A DNA stretch of 64,000 nt. It comes from Batkoa obscura (lineage: Eukaryota > Entomophthoromycota > Entomophthoromycetes > Entomophthorales > Batkoaceae). Positions 20,637 to 31,974 of this stretch are shown here, in pieces. The stretch's first letter is position 1; every line of letters starts with the position of its first letter. The stretch lies in the NCBI GenBank assembly GCA_030770535.1, contig JASVEC010000006.1:1054001-1118000 (forward strand). Direction: 5' to 3'. Both the position numbers and the translations under genes were made by a program. The notes below the pieces were generated by a model, which was not told the DNA's origin, searched no databases, and saw only the letters and a list, made by a program, of their open reading frames with translations.

Positions 20637-20810
20637 TATTGTTATTAATTACTGTTGTTATTACTACTGCTGTTGTTATTGGTTATAATTTTCATTATTG
20701 TTCTTCCCTATTATTATTACTGCCGTTAATATTATTACTATTGCCTCTGCTATTGTTGAAACTACTATCATTGTTGTTATTACTATTGTTCTTGCTATTG
20801 TTTAATATTT
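20637..20810 (-). repeat. Trinucleotide-like tract that reads as Asn/Ser on the minus strand
   Basis: Directly downstream of the AT-hook gene's stop codon. On the minus strand one frame gives about 34 codons dominated by AAT, AAC and AGT (Asn, Ser), ending near 20708. It is out of frame with the gene. It may be a lost or alternatively spliced low-complexity tail, or an AAT/AAC microsatellite. Confidence 0.45.
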
Positions 20811-23285
20811 CTAATCTTCAATTGGGCTCAAAGTTTTTAGATTTAAATCAAATACTTCATCATCGCCGAAGTAGTTAAAATAATTGCCAGAATCACATTC
20901 CATTATTTTTCTCACAAATTCTACATCTTCATCCAATATATTTGATCCTTTAATATATTCGTTCGCTATCCCAACAATACTACTGTTATTCATATCATCA
21001 TAGCAAAGTTCTTCAAAATCAAATCCATCAGCTACCGTAACGTTATCAAAATCGACATCTGGAATGTCGTTTTCCTCGACCATTACTTTTAAAGCACGCT
21101 TTATTTTTTCTTTATTCGTCATGTAAGGGGCAGTTGAAGACCCCACTGGGTTTTCAGATATACTGTTATATATATCACCTGAAATGTACATTTCCCTCAT
21201 TTCCTCTGGTGATTGCGGAGGGTCAAGTTGGTTGAAGACAAATTGATTATGGTAATCATAATCGTAATCTTTTGCTTGTTCAGATCTACTATTATATATC
21301 TCAGCTGGACTATTCGTCTCATTTATTTCTTCTGGTGATTGCAGAAATTCAAATTGATTGAAAGCAGCTTGATTATGATAGGTATAGTCATAATATCTTG
21401 GCTCTTCAATTGAAGGTCTACTCTCAATCTGCGTATCAACTGAAAGATGTTAATAATCACAAAATTTGGTGTGCTATAATAAATTACCTTTACTTTGATC
21501 TTGATTTGAAGCTTTTTTTGCTTCATACTGTTCTGCTTGGGCCTGGATAAGACTATTGACATGCTCTCGCTCTGCAAGTAAATGCCTAAAAAGGGGATCC
21601 GTGTTTAATAAATCATCATCATCTGAGTTACCCAAACCATTTTGTTTTCCGAATGGAAATAGGTGTCCTGATTCGCTACTGAAGTCCACTCTATTTGATT
21701 CAATATCTTGTATTGACTTTAAAATGCTGCTTCTTTGGTTTACCAAGCAATTGTAATATTGGTACATAGCATGTTCTTTATTATTGGCAATTAACTTTAG
21801 GTTTATATCCCCAAAATCCAACGCAATAAGCCCATCTACACGCGCTTTTTCCCCTTTTAAATAGTCATATAGTAAATCTAAACCATTTGCTCGTCTTGTG
21901 ACTTTAACGGGCCTTTGTTGAAAATTTTTGTTTCTATCAATTGAACTTTGTTTATTACTGTTCCCCAATTCAAATGAAAATAAGTGCGATTCGGAAGAGT
22001 CATGGTTAGAAGAGGCATCAAGGTTTAGTGGTTTCTCGCCACCTTGGGCAGCTAAGCCTTTTTTTAGGTTGTTTTGTGCCTGGAGGGAAGACTTATGAAG
22101 TTTAGTAGAGGGAGTATTTAGCCCTGCTGGCTTTTCTGAAGATTGCTCATTACCTCTCATAATATCGACTGGTGTATTGAAAAAGCTATTCGGATTTGAC
22201 ACTCTATTAGTGATATCCTCTGGATTAAATCCCAGATGCTTCTGAGGAATTTGGGCATCTTTATTTTGAGGACTAATTTTATTTGTTGCTTCATTTAAGT
22301 ATTTTTGATTTCGATTTATTTGATATGTATCTGGGGAACTAACATCACCATCAATAAGTGATTTCTTATCTACTCTATTTTTTCTATTAGATTCTCTGAT
22401 CTTTTTTAGTGAGTCTAAACTGGTCTTTCCTTTTTTTGATGAATTTTTAACTTTTCTGGTCTCATAGGGAGTGTTTTGTAACTTAACGGGACTATTAGCA
22501 TTATCATTTGTTTTTTTAGAATGTAAGGAGGTTCTCAAACGAGCTCGTTTCAAAGTATTATTTTGATTAAGATCTAAAGTTTTACCATAACGAGCACCAA
22601 TATTTAGTGAGGATGGCTGTGTTTTTGACACAGATAAAGCTGATTTGGGCTCATTTCTTCTATTTAGTTTAAAAGATTTAATAACTCGGGCTGGTAAAGG
22701 TTTGGGATCCTCTTTGATGGGTTCAGTAGTGCTATTAGTCAATTTGGATTTACCTTTAGTACCATTAGTCAATGCTTTGTTTTCTACTTGAGTAGAATCC
22801 TTTGTTATTTTAATCTCTTTTCCATCTTCTTTCTCTTTCATTTCTGCTTGAAGTTTCTTCAGCCTTCTTTTTTCACGTCTTTCTTCTTTTTCTCTTTTTT
22901 CTTTCTCTAGCTTTTCCTTGATGCGAGCTGATATTCTAATTGGAGTGTTATTACTTATATGATCACTTGCTAAGATCTCAGTTCCCATATTTTTTGATAT
23001 AATGGGTGATACTTTTTGTTCAGTCTCAGCTTTATTGCTTGAGTTGGTGTTTAATCCAGTATCATTATTCTTTTTAATTTTATTATTTTGATTATGCTGA
23101 ATAGAGAAGCTTTTATTACTTTTAGACGTTGTAATTTTGGGAATTTTCACCTTGGATAATAAGTTGCTAGTTTGGGTTGGTATAGCCTTAACGATGGTAG
23201 TTACACTATCTTTAGGCTTGGTAGAATTCTTTGGTGGCCTTCCCCTTGACCTTTCTTGAGGTTTAGCTTTATTATCTTTAGGCAT
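20811..23285 (-). CDS. AT-hook-containing, lysine-rich nuclear protein of unknown function
   Basis: Two exons on the minus strand, 23285-21488 and 21439-20811, give 808 residues. I start at MPKDNK (23285); an in-frame ATG upstream at 23378 would add 31 residues of poor quality. Residues 12-19 (RSRGRPPK) are a canonical AT-hook that binds the minor groove of AT-rich DNA. Residues 20-420 are basic and low-complexity, with a long KEKREKEERREKRRLKK helix around 135-155. A more ordered, probably helical region lies around 495-595 (LDLLYDYLKGEKARVDGLI; LFRHLLAEREHVNSLIQAQAEQYEAKK). Exon 2 begins with two 42-residue repeats (about 609-650 and 651-692), then an acidic C-terminus. Probably a chromatin or transcription protein. 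No family is recognised. Confidence 0.8.
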
Positions 23286-24183
23286 CGTGTAATATTTGAA
23301 GAATATAAAAGAAAAATATTCTCTAGTTTCTTTGTTATTTTCACATTTAATTTCAAGTTTAAATATGCAGCCAATCAATTAACCACTTGTATACTTGGCA
23401 AGTCAGACTTGTTATATTTAGTCTAATTAGTCAAAAATTCTGTTTGTTTGAAACAGTTTTTCCAAAGAATACAATAGTCCCAGAAACTGTTTAAATGTTT
23501 TATTGATTTATACTTTATGTTTATTTACTAACTCAATAAATAATCAATCGTAATAAAATTTTTCACGCTTATAAAATATTGACTAAGCTATTGAATTATC
23601 TAACTTATGGCACCATTGGTTATCTGACTGTAGGGTAATTAAATTCTAGATATAACATTAATATTAAACAGTTTAATAAAAAAACTTAATATTTTATTGA
23701 GCTATTTTTTGCTTTATAAACCTTTTTTACTTATACTGACATTGTTTTTATATACTTCTAGCATGTTTTTCCTATAAACATGTTTTGTAATTTTTAACAG
23801 TTTATAATAAATATTTTTTCATTTATTTATAGTTTTATAAAATATTTCAAAACTATTATTAAATATTTATATGTATCAGTGATATTAGTTAGTTTATTAC
23901 TGATTATAAAATATTTAACTTAATGTTTTTAATTAATTACTAATTTTTAAATCATTACTAGGTTTAAGTATTTTTTAGTATTTTAATATTTTAATATAAT
24001 ATTAATACTAATTTTTTTTTATAGTAAAAAGTCAATAATGATATCTTGCTTATTAATAAAAATCTATTTTATATTAAAAAATGTTAATAATAAATAAAAC
24101 AATTGATTAAATAAATATAAAAAAATTATAGATAGATAAATAAACTTAAAATAAAACAATTTAATCAGTTAGCTATTAAGATA

Positions 24184-24284
24184 TAGGGATGTATTTTTGT
24201 GTTTAAGAATTTTACTAACAATCTTTCCACTCAAATAGCGCTTAAAAAATGGAAAAAGCAATGAAGCCAAAAAAAACACCCCCA
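24184..24284 (-). mobile_element. TGGGG MITE, TA-flanked
   Basis: A full-length copy in minus orientation from TAGGGATG to CACCCCCA, with TA at 24182-24183 and 24285-24286. Confidence 0.9.
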
Positions 24285-24336
24285 TATTAATATTAAAAGT
24301 TATAAAAATTTAATTATTTTATAATCAGATAACTAA

Positions 24337-24919
24337 TGTGAAATATCGCTTCATTAGCTCTATGATTGATTATAAAATAATAGTCAATTCAGAGTTCCTT
24401 GTATAGATTTGCTGTGAGAATTGCCACTACCTGATCGCGAAGAATTTATTGTCCACGTTTTAATGCCCATACTTAGCAACTATAATAAGGAATAACTGTT
24501 ATCCTGTTCCTTATATGAGGATGTTTTTTTTAGCTTCATTATTTTTTGCATTTTTTAAGCGCTATTTCAGCGGAAAGATTGTTAGTAAAATTCTTAAACA
24601 AAAAAATACATCCCCATATAGCCATCCAGTTGGAGTATAAAAAAGATTCTTCAACATATTAACTCGAGGCTTTTTGATTGAATTATTCTCTGATATCGTA
24701 CCATTAATAAAGCCGTTAAGTCTTTCTGACAATACCTTACGTATGATTTTACAGTAGTATCTTCCATTCTATTTATTTTACATAGTTCGTAGCTTATTAC
24801 GTACTATTCCTACTAATTTAAGTCTATCTTAGTTACATAAACTAAGACCGTTCGACCCAAGGCTAGCTAATCAAGCAAGAACTGCTTTTAACTCCAACCA
24901 CTGAGCACCAACTTTTACA
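24337..24919 (+). mobile_element. Solo LTR (fossil) with nested MITE
   Basis: It starts TGTGAAATATCG and ends CCAACTTTTACA. Removing the nested MITE (24516-24615) leaves about 480 bp. It shares the TATAAA box, the GTAGATTTTACAG-like block and the CTAAGACCGTTCGAC block with its sisters. No clean target duplication is visible. Broken, with no internal region; older than its MITE. Confidence 0.78.
24516..24615 (+). mobile_element. TGGGG MITE nested in solo LTR
   Basis: A full-length copy from TGAGGATG to CATCCCCA, with TA at 24514-24515 and 24616-24617. Confidence 0.9.
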
Positions 24920-25136
24920 CCAATAATATTATAAATTATATTATTTAATAATTTAATTAATGTTTTATAAATATGTAAAATTTTACTATAATTAATTAAT
25001 CATTAAGTTGGTAAATAAACATTATAAATTAATAAAATATTTAAACAGTTTTTAAAACTATTATATGTATTTGAATAGTTTATTATTTATTATATATATA
25101 TATATTTATATATATAAAATTTAATAACTATTAAAA

Positions 25137-25231
25137 GTGTTTTTTTTTTAAATTATCACTTTTTTCCATTTTTTAAATGCTATTTGAATAAAAAAGCTAT
25201 TATTAAAATTTTTAAACAAAAAAAATATCTT
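25137..25231 (+). mobile_element. TGGGG MITE, degraded
   Basis: It aligns with the MITE core (TTTAAATGCTATTTGAA for TTTAAGCGCTATTTGAG), but both ends have lost the G/C runs. Confidence 0.65.
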
Positions 25232-25272
25232 TATTAATAACTAGCCCTCAAGTTTTAGCAATTTTAAAAATA

Positions 25273-25373
25273 TGGGGATGTTTTTTTTGGTTTCATTATT
25301 TTTTCCATTTTTTAAGCGCTATTTGAGTGGAAAGATTGTTAGTAAAATCCTTAAACAAAAAAATACATCCTCA
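25273..25373 (+). mobile_element. TGGGG MITE, TA-flanked
   Basis: A well-preserved full-length copy from TGGGGATG to CATCCTCA, with TA at 25271-25272 and 25374-25375. Confidence 0.92.
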
Positions 25374-25940
25374 TATAACAGTTTCTTATTATATTTCAAT
25401 AAAAAGTATAAAATATTAAAACATGATAAAGTAGTATTAAAATAAATTAACAAATTTAAAAATAGCAATGTTTAAGCTTTGTATCTAAATATCATTAATT
25501 TTTACAATAATATTTAAAGCTAAAAGTTAAGAAATAATTTAAAAAAATGTTTTTTATTACTCAGTTATAAAATTTTAAGTCTTTTTTTAAAATCATAAAC
25601 TATTTAGATCAGAATTGCAAACATTTTAATGAAAATGTCACAAAAATAAACATAAAGCTTGCAAAAGCTAAATGAAATTTAAAAAAATTATTATGGCAAT
25701 CAAAATTCAGTATAAGATGCAATGCTGGTGGAATTTTTGGGAAAGTGATACAATTACGCTGTTTAGCTTTTTAGTTTATCTCTATTACATCCTTCAATTA
25801 CTATCATTGTCAAAATTTAGAAGAAAGCAACTTATATTTTGGGATAAAACATTAAACAAATTTAAGCCAATCAAATTGTATCTTTCGAAATAAATAATCT
25901 GAATAAAAATAAAAATTGTTTTTTGGTATAGAATTGAGAA

Positions 25941-28900
25941 ATGGTGAAAGGAAATAAAACTAATTTCAAAAAGGAGGGTAATGATAGAAAGTCGACTGGC
26001 AATGTAGCTAGCCATAAAAAGTACGGGATAATACCAAAGGGGTCATTGTCGAAGTCAACTGAAAATAGTACCCACATTAAATTTTCCAATGATAATGAAT
26101 CGAAGGTTAAAAAGGAAGTCAAAGATAAAGGAAAGGCTGTAAATGAAAATTCTAAAGTTGAGACTAAAAACAACAAAAACAAGAACAAGAAAATCGACGA
26201 AGATAAAAAGAAGAATCTATTTAGCAATGTAAAGTCGAAGAATATTTCTAAAGAGGATACCAAGGCTAAGAGCAAGAAACCTAAAGAGTCCGAAGAAGAA
26301 GCTATATTTTTACAAGAAATAACTTCTTTAGGAGGAACTAAAGAAGATTTTGAATGGCTGAATGATATTGATACAGAAGATGAAGAAATAGAAGAAAAAG
26401 TACATAAAGAAGAAAAAACTGATGTAATATATTTTATTATCATTTATGAACCCAAATCTAACTTATTTAGGATTCAAAATTGAAAGATCAGCTCTCTAAA
26501 TTCATAAAAGGCTTAGGGATCTCGAAAATTAAAATAGAAGACGAGGACGAGGAGGATGAAAACGGGTTATCTAAAAATGATATTGAAAGTAAATGGGAAG
26601 ATATTATTGAAGGTGATGGAAGTGAAGACGAAGAGTTGAAGGAAGCGGAGAATGAGGAAGAAGACATCGAAAAAGTTGAGAGTGGAGAAGAAGAGGAAGA
26701 AGAACCAAAAGATCTAAATATAGAGCTCGGCGAAGCTGAAAAAAATGAATATGACGAGTTTAATACTGAAACACAATTGGAAAACCAAGAGCAAGAGCGT
26801 ACCTTTGCTACTAAAAAATTAAAAATGGACCAAAGATTAAAGAAGCCTCTAAAGAAAAAGGTAACTTTTTTGTGCTTTATGTCAATAATACTAACCAAGA
26901 TAGATACTTGATGAAACACCGTTATGGTATGAAATACCTTTAGAAGATTTAAAGGAAGGATCAAATTTTGATAGAGATTTCGCTAATGAGCTTTTAGAAA
27001 CAGCCAAAGATTTAATTCAGCAAGAGAACGAGTTGAGTGAAAATGGGAATAAAAGCCAATCTGATCAACAATTCATGGCAGATATAATGCAATCTGGTAC
27101 ATTATCTGATAAAATCTCTGCTCTTACTTTACAAATCCAAGAATCTCCTTTACATCACTTGAAAGAATTTTCAAAATTGTTAATGATGATGCGTCGCAAT
27201 AATCGTAGAGAATCAATGTTGTGTTTGAACAGTTTAAAGGATTTATGCTTATCATGTTTATTGCCTTCAGATAGAAAATTGAAATACTTTTTTGATCAGC
27301 CTTTATCTTCCCCAAATGTAACCCAAAAACATTTAATCATCTGGTATTTTGAAGACTACTTAAAGAAAGCATATTTTGATTTCTTGTTAATTTCTGAGGT
27401 AAGTTTAATTGATAATTTATTGTGTAATATTAATCACTTTTATAGCAAAGAGGCCATGACCCGCTTTTACACTCTAAGCAATCAATGCTCAATTACTTTT
27501 ATGAGTTGTTATCGCAAAAACCAGAACAAGAGAGCAATCTCTTAACTCTTATTGTCAACAAATTAGTAACTATTTTAATTTTTTTAATTTTTTAATTTAA
27601 TCTAAATAAAATCTAGGGTGATAAAGAAAACAAAATTGCTTCTAAAGCTTCATATTTACTTCTCCAGGTTTTAGAGAACCATCCAGGAATGAAACAAATT
27701 GTTGCAACTGAAATCGAGAATATATTATTCAGATCTAATATATCATTACGAGCTCAATACTACTCTGTTATCACATTGAACCAGTTTTCATTGTCCAGAG
27801 ATGATGTCGAATTATCCAACTCTCTTATGGAAACATACTTTACATTGTTTAAAAAGATACTAGCAATTAAAGAAGAAAGACCTAACAAAAAGAAAACTAA
27901 AAAGGATCGCAAAAAAGATAAAAATAGTAACAACAAGGGTAAATTACAAATAAAAGAGTCTACAGCATCATCGGAAGATTCTGAAAAAATAGGACTCATT
28001 GCTGGTATCCTTACTGGTGTAAATCGCGCTTTTCCTTTCTCTAAAGTTGATCCTGCCTCTTTAAAAGAACATATTAATACTATTTTTTATATTGCTAAAT
28101 CCTTTAACTTTAATGCTGCAATTCAAGCCTTGAACTTTTTGAATCAAATATCCACTCAACAGCCAATTTATAGAGATAGATATATGAAAGCACTCTATGA
28201 AACTTTATTTGACCACCGTTTGATCTACTCCTCCAAGCAAGCAATGTACCTCAATCTTTTATATAAATCTCTTAAACAAGATACATCCATAGCCAGAGTG
28301 ATGGGTTTCATAAAACGTATGTTTCAAGTTAGTATGTGGCATCAACCACCTTTTGTTAATGGTCTTATTTATCTTACCTATAAATTATCCTCTGTTCATA
28401 AGGTAATTAATGCTTCTATAGAACAGGCTGAGGATAAATTTGAGCATAGCCAAAGCTCAGAACCAAAAGAAGATACTAAAGATGTCAAAGATGAAGTAGC
28501 GGATTTAGGTGAATCGAATGAGGAGACTAAAGGTAAAGTAGAAGCTACAGTACCTGAAGTCAAAGAAGGAAATAAAACCATTAATAGTGCTTTGTATCAA
28601 GGAAGATATGATGATCCTAAAAAATCATATGCTGAATATACTTGTTTATGGGAACTTGGTTTATTAATGAATCATTTCCACCCTTCAGTAAACCACCATA
28701 TTAGCCAATTATTAAAACTTGAAGAGATAAAAGAACAGCCATTGTTACACCTCCATACACTTCAACACTTTTTAGATATTTTTGCTTACCGAAACCCAAA
28801 GAAAGCATCTGAAGAAAATAGTTATAATTCATTCATGAAAGGAAGCGCATTCAAAGCGGTAAATGGAGTCATATGGGACAAGCAAAGTGGTGTTTCTAGT

Positions 28901-29655
28901 GGCGAAGTAGTTAATTCAGAAGAATTTTGGAAAAAACCGGATTCAGAAGTACAAGCTGAGCATCAGTTTTTCCATAAATATTTTAAACTTACAAAATCTA
29001 ATAATGCTGAAAAAAAGAAAGCAAAGGATAAAGAAATGAGTGATTCAGAAGATGAAGATGAAATTTGGAAAGCAATGAAAGGAAGTACCAATATGGATGA
29101 GATGGAAGACGACGCTGATATGGATGAGGATGTAGACCTCGGAGATATGAATTTCTCTGAAGATGGTATGGATGATGAAAATGAGGATGAAGATATTCAA
29201 GATTTCACCGAAGATGAGGAGGCTTTAAATTCTGATGATGACGAAGATGATGAGGAGGATAATGAATTGGCTAACACAAAAAATGCTATAAGCTTCGATG
29301 ATATTTTACCAAAGGGTGATGATGACAGTGATGCCAATGCTGACGATCTACAGGATAGTGGTGAGGATAGCGAAAATGGAGACATAGATTTTGATATGGG
29401 AGAATCAAGCGAAGAAGAATTAGAAGAAGGTAATATAATTAGTTTTATTATTTTTAATTCTAACTTTTATTTTTAGAAATTATAACCAATAAAAAGAAAT
29501 CCAAAGAAACTAACAAGCGTAAGCTGAATGAGCCAACTAAAGTTGGTCCAAATAATGAAAGAAATGTCAAGAAAAGAGAACAAAGAAAGAAATTAAAATC
29601 TTTACCAATGTTTGCTTCAGCTGAAGATTATGACCATCTTTTAGAAGAAGAATAA
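25941..29655 (+). CDS. MAK21: MAK21/NOC1 (CEBPZ) 60S ribosome assembly factor
   Basis: Six exons, 25941-26423, 26471-26860, 26904-27398, 27446-27565, 27617-29429 and 29477-29655, keep one frame for 1159 residues. The N-terminal 300 residues are Lys- and then Glu-rich. The core then follows the CBF/Mak21 family pattern: ETPLWYEIPL, KYFFDQPLSSPNVTQKHLIIWYFEDYLKK, RGHDPLLHSKQSMLNYFYELLSQKPEQE, LLQVLENHPGMKQIV, IGLIAGILTGVNRAFPFSK, YSSKQAMYLNLLYKSLK, QPPFVNGLIYLTYKLSS, and YDDPKKSYAEYTCLWELGLL. A very acidic tract and a short basic tail (KKREQRKKLKSLPMFASAEDYDHLL) close the protein as in yeast. Mak21 works in the nucleolus with Noc2 on early pre-60S particles. Full length. Confidence 0.95.
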
Positions 29656-29949
29656 GCTTGATGTAATTTTCTCATCCCGTTTTTGTTTATTGAGATTTTT
29701 AATGATTATTTTAAAAGCAATTAAGCTTTTAACTTACGTGGAGATTAAATAAAAAAAATATAGATAAAAGTATGGAACTACATTTTAATATAATTTATTA
29801 TATAGTATAAATAAACAGACTGTTTATTTAAAAAGCAGAACAAATGAAGCATTATAATAGTTTAAGATTGTAAAGAAATATATTCAAATATCTAAAATAA
29901 ACACTAATATTACATCAAGCAATAAGTTATGTATATTTCTTAAATAAAA
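29656..29949. other. Intergenic, convergent spacer
   Basis: About 290 bases between the stops of MAK21 and the first bHLH gene. AT-rich, with nothing recognised. Confidence 0.6.
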
Positions 29950-30558
29950 TTAATAGAAACACATGTTTTTGTTAATCTCGTCAATATTATTGTCTTTCAT
30001 TGCAAACATATTAGCTTGTTTTAGGTTCCAATTTTCAATTCTTAATCTCTCAAGCTCACTTAACATTAATAATTGACTTCCTTTGAGACCATTAAGGTAA
30101 TGGACGGCTTTCTTCAAAATCAACGCTTTAGATGGGGTTTTACCATTCCTATTCAAGTTGGGTAATAAACTATTTAAAGTTTGAAACCCATCTCTTATTT
30201 GAGCTCTTCTTTTCTGTTCACTTTGGATATGAAAACGTCTTTTTTGTTCGAGTAAGTCTTCTTCTTTATCTTCCATTTTTTCACCATCTTCAGGGATACT
30301 CTCGTTACTGTTAACTAAACCAGCTAACTCTTTATTGATATTTTGATTTTCTTTGCTCTTGTAGTCTTCTAAATTGAAGTTGTGGAAAGTAGTAGTATCT
30401 AAATCTGGCATTAACATGGACTGTCCATTAACATCATATCCCATATTTAAGTTCAAATTCATTCCCATTACTGGAAAATCAAGATTGGGGTCTACTATTT
30501 CGTTTGTATTAAACAATAAATTGAAATTTTGAGTATTACTCTCAGTATCAAACTTCAT
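29950..30558 (-). CDS. bHLH-leucine zipper transcription factor (Mlx/Mondo-like), first copy
   Basis: A single-exon gene of 202 residues. The basic region at 106-119 reads KRRFHIQSEQKRRAQ, with His, Glu and Arg at the positions that contact CANNTG/CACGTG E-boxes. Helix 1 follows (IRDGFQTLNSLLP), then a loop with NGKTPSK, then helix 2 (ALILKKAVHYLNGLK) and a short zipper at 161-184. HIQSEQKRRAQI.DGF resembles the HISAEQKRR..IK.GF of Mlx/Mondo proteins. The first 95 residues are Asn/Met-rich and probably an activation domain. A paralogue lies at 41694-42320. Most likely a nuclear dimer binding E-boxes; targets are unknown. Confidence 0.88.
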   Translation of the reverse strand: MKFDTESNTQNFNLLFNTNEIVDPNLDFPVMGMNLNLNMGYDVNGQSMLMPDLDTTTFHNFNLEDYKSKENQNINKELAGLVNSNESIPEDGEKMEDKEEDLLEQKRRFHIQSEQKRRAQIRDGFQTLNSLLPNLNRNGKTPSKALILKKAVHYLNGLKGSQLLMLSELERLRIENWNLKQANMFAMKDNNIDEINKNMCFY

Positions 30559-31974
30559 CTTTTAAATTCAATATTAGTTGTCTTTTTCAAAAAGAGAATA
30601 AATTATTTTTATAAATATTATTAAGTACTATTAATGGTAATATTGAATTCAATTAATTTAATTTAAAAGTAGGCCAATTAAAGGATATTTATACTAAATG
30701 TCCCAATATAATAAAAGCAAATTATTACTAATTCCTTCCTAAATAGGACAACATAAAAAATCCCCCAATATAAACACCATGTTCTAACCGACAACATTTA
30801 AAATTAACCCCCAGCCAAAAGTACATCTTTTGGATAGATTTTAATATAATTATGGAGATGCGAAAGATAATTTTCCATTTTGAAGAATTAGTTGACTTTA
30901 GTTGGGGTAATTTTGTTGTGGTGTAACACAGCAGATGATTGGGTCTTTCAAGTGAGCTTTTTAAATTATGCATAGTAATGAAAAAAGTTATGCTCAATTT
31001 TTATAAAAAATTAACAATTTACTGTAATAAAATACTAGTATTAATACTAATTTCCTAATTATATTTTAATAAAATAATAAAAATGTTGAAATAAAATTAA
31101 TCAAATTTAAAATCAGGGGTTTTATATCAAAAATAACAGATGATATAATATCTAAGTTATTTACTGTTATCGTACTGTGAAACTAAGCTAATACTACTTT
31201 TTTTAAAATTTCAAATTTTTTTAGTGAAATTCGAGTCAATCTTTAATTAAATTGTTTTATTTTCTTCAAGTTGTAAAATTTTATACAATATGTGAATTAA
31301 GACTTTATCGCATTATCCATAATCACGTTTATATAATATTAAAATACTTAAAACTGATACGCTTACTTTAAATATTTTCTTTCAAGAAAACGACTTTAAT
31401 ATTACTTTAATAATACTGTTAGTTTAAGTAATTTTCAAAAATCATAAATGGTACTTTATAATTATGGCTCAGGTGTAGCAATAGCTTTTGTTTTTATTAA
31501 CATCCATGTATCATCTGCTCTAACATTATGTGATTTATAGTATAATTACATTAATAATAAGCATTAGTATATTGGCTTAAAAATAAATATTTGTAAATAA
31601 AATAATATTGGGATGTCTTTTTTGGTTTCATCACTTTTTCCATTTTTTAAGCGCTATTTGAGCGGAAAGATTGTTAGTAAAATTCTTAAATAAAAAATAC
31701 ATTCCCATATCTATAATAATTTTAACAACTATACCATTTGTGTAATCACATATTATATATAAATATAAATTGAAATAATTCTTAAAATCTATCATATATT
31801 TAAAACAAAATAACTTGGTTAAAGTAAAAATATTAAGTGTTTAAAAGGGATCTATTTGGTTAAATGAAAGGGCCCCAAGTATAAAATATATGGGCGAAAC
31901 AGAGCAAATGTAGTAGAGACTTAGCTTAAGCTAGTTAATGACTAGTATAAATACTGTATCAAAATCAATTCCGA
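30559..31974. other. Intergenic region with one MITE
   Basis: Promoter side of the bHLH gene and 3' side of NOP58. Holds a MITE at 31618-31707. An open frame of 89 codons on the minus strand at 30728-30997 has no family resemblance. The rest is AT-rich. Confidence 0.55.
31618..31707 (+). mobile_element. TGGGG MITE, TA-flanked
   Basis: A well-preserved copy, slightly short (90 bp), from TTGGGATG to CATTCCCA, with TA at 31616-31617 and 31708-31709. Confidence 0.9.

Larger units (their letters stand above)
19656..20810. other. Intergenic, with MITE and simple repeats
   Basis: Spacer between the transposon and the 3' end of the AT-hook gene. It holds a MITE at 19884-19984, a TTTA-type microsatellite near 20187-20212, and a trinucleotide-like tract at 20637-20810. 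The rest is AT-rich with nothing recognised. Confidence 0.6.
23286..25940. other. Repeat-rich, extremely AT-rich intergenic region
   Basis: A divergent spacer between the AT-hook gene and MAK21. Bases 23640-24180 are almost entirely A and T. Then come MITE copies at 24184, 24516, 25137 and 25273 and a solo LTR at 24337-24919. A short TA microsatellite lies at about 25093-25117. No gene or RNA was recognised. Confidence 0.65.

Noticed and set aside
25672-25893. 73-codon frame just before MAK21
   Set aside because: It lies in the probable leader or promoter of MAK21, has no recognisable domain, and neighbouring frames are equally open.
30728-30997. 89-codon minus-strand frame between bHLH and NOP58
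   Set aside because: No domain, no repeated motif, no splice partner in frame, and no conserved-looking composition.
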